DNA of 7,238 bases from assembly GCA_964455285.1 (NCBI GenBank), contig CAYVVG010000107.1, positions 1-7,238 on the forward strand, read 5' to 3'. Source of the stretch: CAIVAT01 sp964455285. Its GTDB lineage: Bacteria > Bacteroidota > Bacteroidia > Bacteroidales > FEN-979. Of the stretch, positions 4,255 to 7,238 are shown one piece after another; the first letter of the stretch is position 1, and each line of letters opens with the position of its first letter. The position numbers and the translations under genes are program-made. The notes under the pieces were generated by a model that had not been told where the DNA came from, did not search any database, and was given only the letters and a program-made list of their open reading frames with translations.

Positions 4255-7056
4255 ATGAAAAACATCTCAATCCTTCTTGCATTCTTATTCCTGCTGAGCA
4301 GTTATTTTACTGCAGCACAGGATCTCACCTCCAAAATTCCCCTGTCGGACAAGGTGAAGATCGGAACCCTGCCCAACGGGTTGAAGTATTACATCCGGTA
4401 CAATGCCAAGCCTGAGCACAAGGTCGAATTGCGGCTGGCGGTTAACGCGGGTTCGATCCTCGAAGACGACGACCAGCAAGGGCTGGCGCACTTCATGGAG
4501 CACATGAATTTCAACGGGTTGAAGCACTTCCCCGGAAACGAACTGGTGCGCTACCTCCAGAGCATTGGCGTGGGTTTCGGGAACGACCTGAACGCCTTTA
4601 CCGGTTTCGACCAGACAGTCTACATCCTGCCGGTACCGACCGACGATGACAAGAAGATCGACGACGGGTTTACCGTCCTTGCCGATTGGGCGCATGGTTC
4701 GCTGCTCACCGGCGAGGAGATCGACAAGGAACGCGGGGTCATCCTTTCGGAGAGCCGCCTGGGCAAGGGGGCCGAAGACCGCATGATGAAGATCTGGCTC
4801 CCGCTGATGCTCAACGGGTCGAAATACGGCAACCGGCTGCCCATCGGGAAAGACTCCATCCTGGAGATATTCGATCACAGCACCATCCGCAGGTTTTACA
4901 ACGACTGGTACCGTCCCGGCCTGCAGGCCGTGATCGTGGTCGGCGACATGCCCGTTGACAAGGCCGAGCAGATGATCCGGGAGAAGTTCGGCGACTACCA
5001 GGACCCTGCCAATCCCCGTCCCCGGCAGGAACTTTTCGAGGTAAAACCCTTCACCCGGAGCCAGGCCGTGGTGGTCAGCGACCCCGAGGCAGACATGACT
5101 GCCATCAACCTCATCGGGAGTTCGCATGTAAAGAAGCCGAGCGTGACCGGCGCCGACTACCTCAGCGACCTCATTGAAAGCCTGGCCGGTAAAATGCTTT
5201 CGGCCCGCCTGGCGGAACTGGTGAGCTCAGCCAACCCACCCTTCATTTACGCCTACTCTTACCTGGGCGGCTGGGCGCGCGGGTATAAAAACTTCACCGC
5301 TGTGGCCATGTGCAGCCCGGAAGGGATCAAAACGGCTGTACAGACACTGACCACCGAATGCCTGCGGGCGAAAAAGTTCGGCTACACCGAACAGGAGCTG
5401 AAACGGGCCAAGGCCTCCCTCCTGTCGGAACTGGAAACCCAGTACAACGAACGCGATAAGACCGAGTCGGGACGGCTGGTTTGGGAATACGTCGGCAACT
5501 TCCTGAATAAGGAGCCCATCCCCGGCATCGAATGGGAATACAATTTCGCCAAAAACCACCTGGACAGGATCCAGCTCAGCGATTTCGACGCCTTCCGCAA
5601 ACAGATCGACATCGACGAGAACTACTTCAGTTATGTCACCACCAAAACCCGCCCCGACCTGCCTAAAAACGAAGCGTACAAGGCATGGATCGATGAGGCG
5701 ATGAAAGCTTCGGTCACACCTTACACCGAAAAGGCCATCGCCACAGCCCTCCTGGGAGGCGAGCCCCGGCCGGGCAGCATCGTCAGCACCGCCAGGGACG
5801 AAAAGATGGGAACGATCACCTGGAAGCTGAGCAACGGCGCCACGGTGTGCCTGAAACCCACCGATTTCAAGAACGACGAGATCCTGTTCAAAGGGAGCAA
5901 GTTCGGCGGATACAGTACCTACACGGGCCCGGTTTACCAGAGTGCCCAGTTCTGCAACAACGTGACGGAGGAGATGGGTTACGGCGAATTCGCTAAGACC
6001 GACCTCGACAAGTTCCTGTCGGGGAAGAAGGTCAGGGTGACTCCCACGGTGGATGATTACACCGACTTCATCGAAGGCAACAGCGGTGTAAAGGACATCG
6101 AAACGATGTTCCAGCTGATCCACCTGAAATGCACCGCCCCGCGGATAGATGCCGAGGCATTCAACTCCTTCATCACCCGGTCGAAGCAGGAGCTGGCACT
6201 GGCCAAGCAGAATCCCGAGAGCCTGTTTGCCGACACGGTATTCAACACGCTCTACCAGGGCAATCCGAGGGCACACCAGATCTACAACCCGGCCGATTTC
6301 GACAAAATCAACCTCGACAGTGCCGTCGCATTCTACAAGGAGCGCATTGGCAATCCTTCGGGGATGTATTACACCTTCGTCGGGTCGTTCACCGAAGAGC
6401 AGATCAGGCCGCTGGTCGAGAAATACCTGGCATCCATCCCGGCCGGCACCTCCAAAGCCGCATACAGGAGCATGGGCATGAACATCAAAGCCGGCAACAA
6501 CACCTTCACGCTGCGCAAAGGCAGCGAACAGAAGGCCATGCTGGTCCACTATTTCTCGAAAGATGCCTCCTTCGATATCGAAGCTGTGTTCAAGCTCAGC
6601 CAGCTCAACGGGATCATCAACATCCGTGTGATCGACACCATCCGCGAGAAAATGGGTGCGATCTACGGCGGCGGCTGCGGCGGGACCATCAGGAAATACC
6701 CGAAGGAAGAGCTTTTTGTCCAGTCGTATTTCCCCTGCAGTCCCGATAACATTTCCAAAGTGGACGAAGCGTTCATGCGGCTGATCGGACAGACGAAGAT
6801 CCCGGGCAACATCACCGACGAAGACTGGAAAAGGGTGAGGGAGCCGGCCATCGAGAAGTACCGGGTGGATGTGAAACGGAACCAGTACTGGCTCGCCTAC
6901 CTGCAGAATTCGTTCCTGAACGGCACCGATCCCGCCCGTATCCTCAACGTCGAGCAGCGGCTCAACGCCATCACGCCGGCACAGCTGACCGCCATCGCAA
7001 ACAAGCTGTACACCGATGACAATATCTTCAAAGGGTTCTGGCTGCCGGAGAAATGA
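4255..7056 (+). CDS. Exported M16 family (pitrilysin/PqqL-like) zinc metallopeptidase, two-halved
   Basis: This encodes a 933-residue zinc protease, the usual length for PqqL-type M16 enzymes (~930). A Sec signal peptide (MKNISILLAFLFLLSSYFTA, cut near Ala21/Gln22, no lipobox Cys) places it in the periplasm or beyond. The inverted zinc motif HFMEH is at 79-83 within GLAHFMEHMNFNG. ERGVILSE (159-166) supplies the downstream glutamates, with E166 the expected third ligand. FYNDWYRPGLQAVIVVGDM (214-232) leads into the first M16_C domain. The second half (from about 560) repeats the fold without HxxEH, the normal inactive lobe, and has the substrate-binding Arg/Tyr pair in IREKMGAIYGGG (R797, Y804). 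It probably degrades peptides in a closed chamber; the substrate is unknown. The frame is open farther upstream to 4129, but those 42 residues would bury the signal peptide and are not conserved-looking, so ATG 4255 is chosen. No partner gene is seen. Confidence 0.94.
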   Translation: MKNISILLAFLFLLSSYFTAAQDLTSKIPLSDKVKIGTLPNGLKYYIRYNAKPEHKVELRLAVNAGSILEDDDQQGLAHFMEHMNFNGLKHFPGNELVRYLQSIGVGFGNDLNAFTGFDQTVYILPVPTDDDKKIDDGFTVLADWAHGSLLTGEEIDKERGVILSESRLGKGAEDRMMKIWLPLMLNGSKYGNRLPIGKDSILEIFDHSTIRRFYNDWYRPGLQAVIVVGDMPVDKAEQMIREKFGDYQDPANPRPRQELFEVKPFTRSQAVVVSDPEADMTAINLIGSSHVKKPSVTGADYLSDLIESLAGKMLSARLAELVSSANPPFIYAYSYLGGWARGYKNFTAVAMCSPEGIKTAVQTLTTECLRAKKFGYTEQELKRAKASLLSELETQYNERDKTESGRLVWEYVGNFLNKEPIPGIEWEYNFAKNHLDRIQLSDFDAFRKQIDIDENYFSYVTTKTRPDLPKNEAYKAWIDEAMKASVTPYTEKAIATALLGGEPRPGSIVSTARDEKMGTITWKLSNGATVCLKPTDFKNDEILFKGSKFGGYSTYTGPVYQSAQFCNNVTEEMGYGEFAKTDLDKFLSGKKVRVTPTVDDYTDFIEGNSGVKDIETMFQLIHLKCTAPRIDAEAFNSFITRSKQELALAKQNPESLFADTVFNTLYQGNPRAHQIYNPADFDKINLDSAVAFYKERIGNPSGMYYTFVGSFTEEQIRPLVEKYLASIPAGTSKAAYRSMGMNIKAGNNTFTLRKGSEQKAMLVHYFSKDASFDIEAVFKLSQLNGIINIRVIDTIREKMGAIYGGGCGGTIRKYPKEELFVQSYFPCSPDNISKVDEAFMRLIGQTKIPGNITDEDWKRVREPAIEKYRVDVKRNQYWLAYLQNSFLNGTDPARILNVEQRLNAITPAQLTAIANKLYTDDNIFKGFWLPEK

Positions 7057-7091
7057 CAGTCGGGACCAGATAGGAAATGTGAGTGATGATG

Positions 7092-7117
7092 TTCTCCTCC
7101 CTGTCCGGGGAGGGGAA
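7092..7117 (+). terminator. GC-rich hairpin downstream of the M16 gene, possible terminator
   Basis: TTCTCCTCCC (7092-7101) pairs with GGGAGGGGAA (7108-7117) across a 6-base loop, giving ten pairs including one G-T. It starts 36 bases after the stop codon. There is no T-run after it, so it is not a classic intrinsic terminator; it may act as an mRNA 3' end stabiliser or a REP-like element. Confidence 0.4.
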
Positions 7118-7146
7118 GACCGCAGGCCGGGGCGGGGGGGGGGGGG
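7107..7146 (+). other. G-quadruplex-capable tract with a 13-G homopolymer
   Basis: G-runs of four at 7107-7110, 7112-7115 and 7129-7132 precede an uninterrupted run of 13 G at 7134-7146. Four or more G-tracts with loops of 1, 13 and 1 bases could form a quadruplex in single-stranded DNA or in the transcript of the M16 gene. The long homopolymer is also a likely place for slippage or a sequencing length error. The first runs overlap the 3' arm of the hairpin. Confidence 0.55.
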
Positions 7147-7188
7147 TGAAGATTGAAGATTGAAGATTGCAGATTCTAGATTACAGAT
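7147..7188 (+). repeat. Degenerating GATTNNN heptamer array
   Basis: Six 7-base units TGAAGAT x3, TGCAGAT, TCTAGAT, TACAGAT run without a break. Read in the register of the other arrays this is GATT followed by GAA, GAA, GCA, CTA, ACA (7151-7185) and then GAT. The GATT core is kept while the other three bases change. It adjoins the 13-G run and lies ~90 bases after the M16 stop codon. Confidence 0.88.
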
Positions 7189-7238
7189 AAGTACTGATGC
7201 GTTAAAATTCCCGAAAAAAGTGTATTGTCCTTATTATC

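Noticed and set aside
4285..5127. 280-residue open frame on the minus strand
   Set aside because: It is antisense to the N-terminal zinc-binding domain of the M16 peptidase, with no family resemblance; same explanation.
5227..6549. 440-residue open frame on the minus strand
   Set aside because: It lies fully antisense to the M16 peptidase in GC-rich DNA. Its product has no recognisable domain and the opposite strand carries clear catalytic motifs; it is a codon-bias shadow.
7147..7188. Possible CRISPR array
   Set aside because: The units are 7 bases with no spacers of 25-45 bases and no cas genes; this is a simple tandem repeat.

Overview
The window looks like a chromosomal segment of a Bacteroidetes (Bacteroidota) bacterium, probably an environmental or uncultured member. 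The evidence is a secreted protein ending in a typical type IX secretion (Por secretion) C-terminal domain, start codons without clear Shine-Dalgarno sequences, and candidate promoters of the Bacteroidetes TTG / TAnnTTTG kind. Most genes are on the + strand and GC-rich. The first ~540 bases are visibly AT-rich and contain one truncated and one broken gene, so they have a different history.

Layout. (1) 1-305: the C-terminal part of a MazF/PemK-type toxin RNase, cut by the window edge. (2) 320-541: a decayed K+ channel fragment with the selectivity filter TIGYGD and an in-frame TAA. (3) 560-2310: four closely spaced genes: a DUF1801 protein, a DUF1697 protein, the fluoride channel/exporter CrcB (FluC), and a DUF190 PII-like protein starting one base after crcB. 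(4) 2311-2846: a long gap with no convincing gene but a degenerate heptamer array and one good promoter candidate. (5) 2847-4118: a secreted Ycf48/BNR-like beta-propeller protein with a T9SS sorting domain. (6) 4255-7056: a full-length, two-halved M16 (pitrilysin/PqqL-like) zinc peptidase with a signal peptide. (7) 7057-7238: a non-coding tail with a GC-rich hairpin, a 13-G run in a G-quadruplex-capable tract, and another heptamer array. Nothing recognisable is seen in 7189-7238.

How the genes relate. crcB and the DUF190 gene form a tight translational unit, most likely for fluoride export and its control. The last two genes both encode proteins that leave the cytoplasm, but they appear to be separate transcription units and no functional link can be shown.

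The most unusual structure is non-coding. Seven-base tandem arrays recur in the gene-flanking DNA. Three of them share a fixed GATT core with a changing trinucleotide (GATTTAC, GATTGAC, GATTGAA, GATTGAT, GATTGCA, GATTCTA, GATTACA), all in the same orientation and all at the 3' side of genes. One array runs into a coding region and supplies the last residues of the protein. A different heptamer (ACTCACC x3) abuts the crcB start codon. No complete novel defence, mobile or RNA-guided system is visible.
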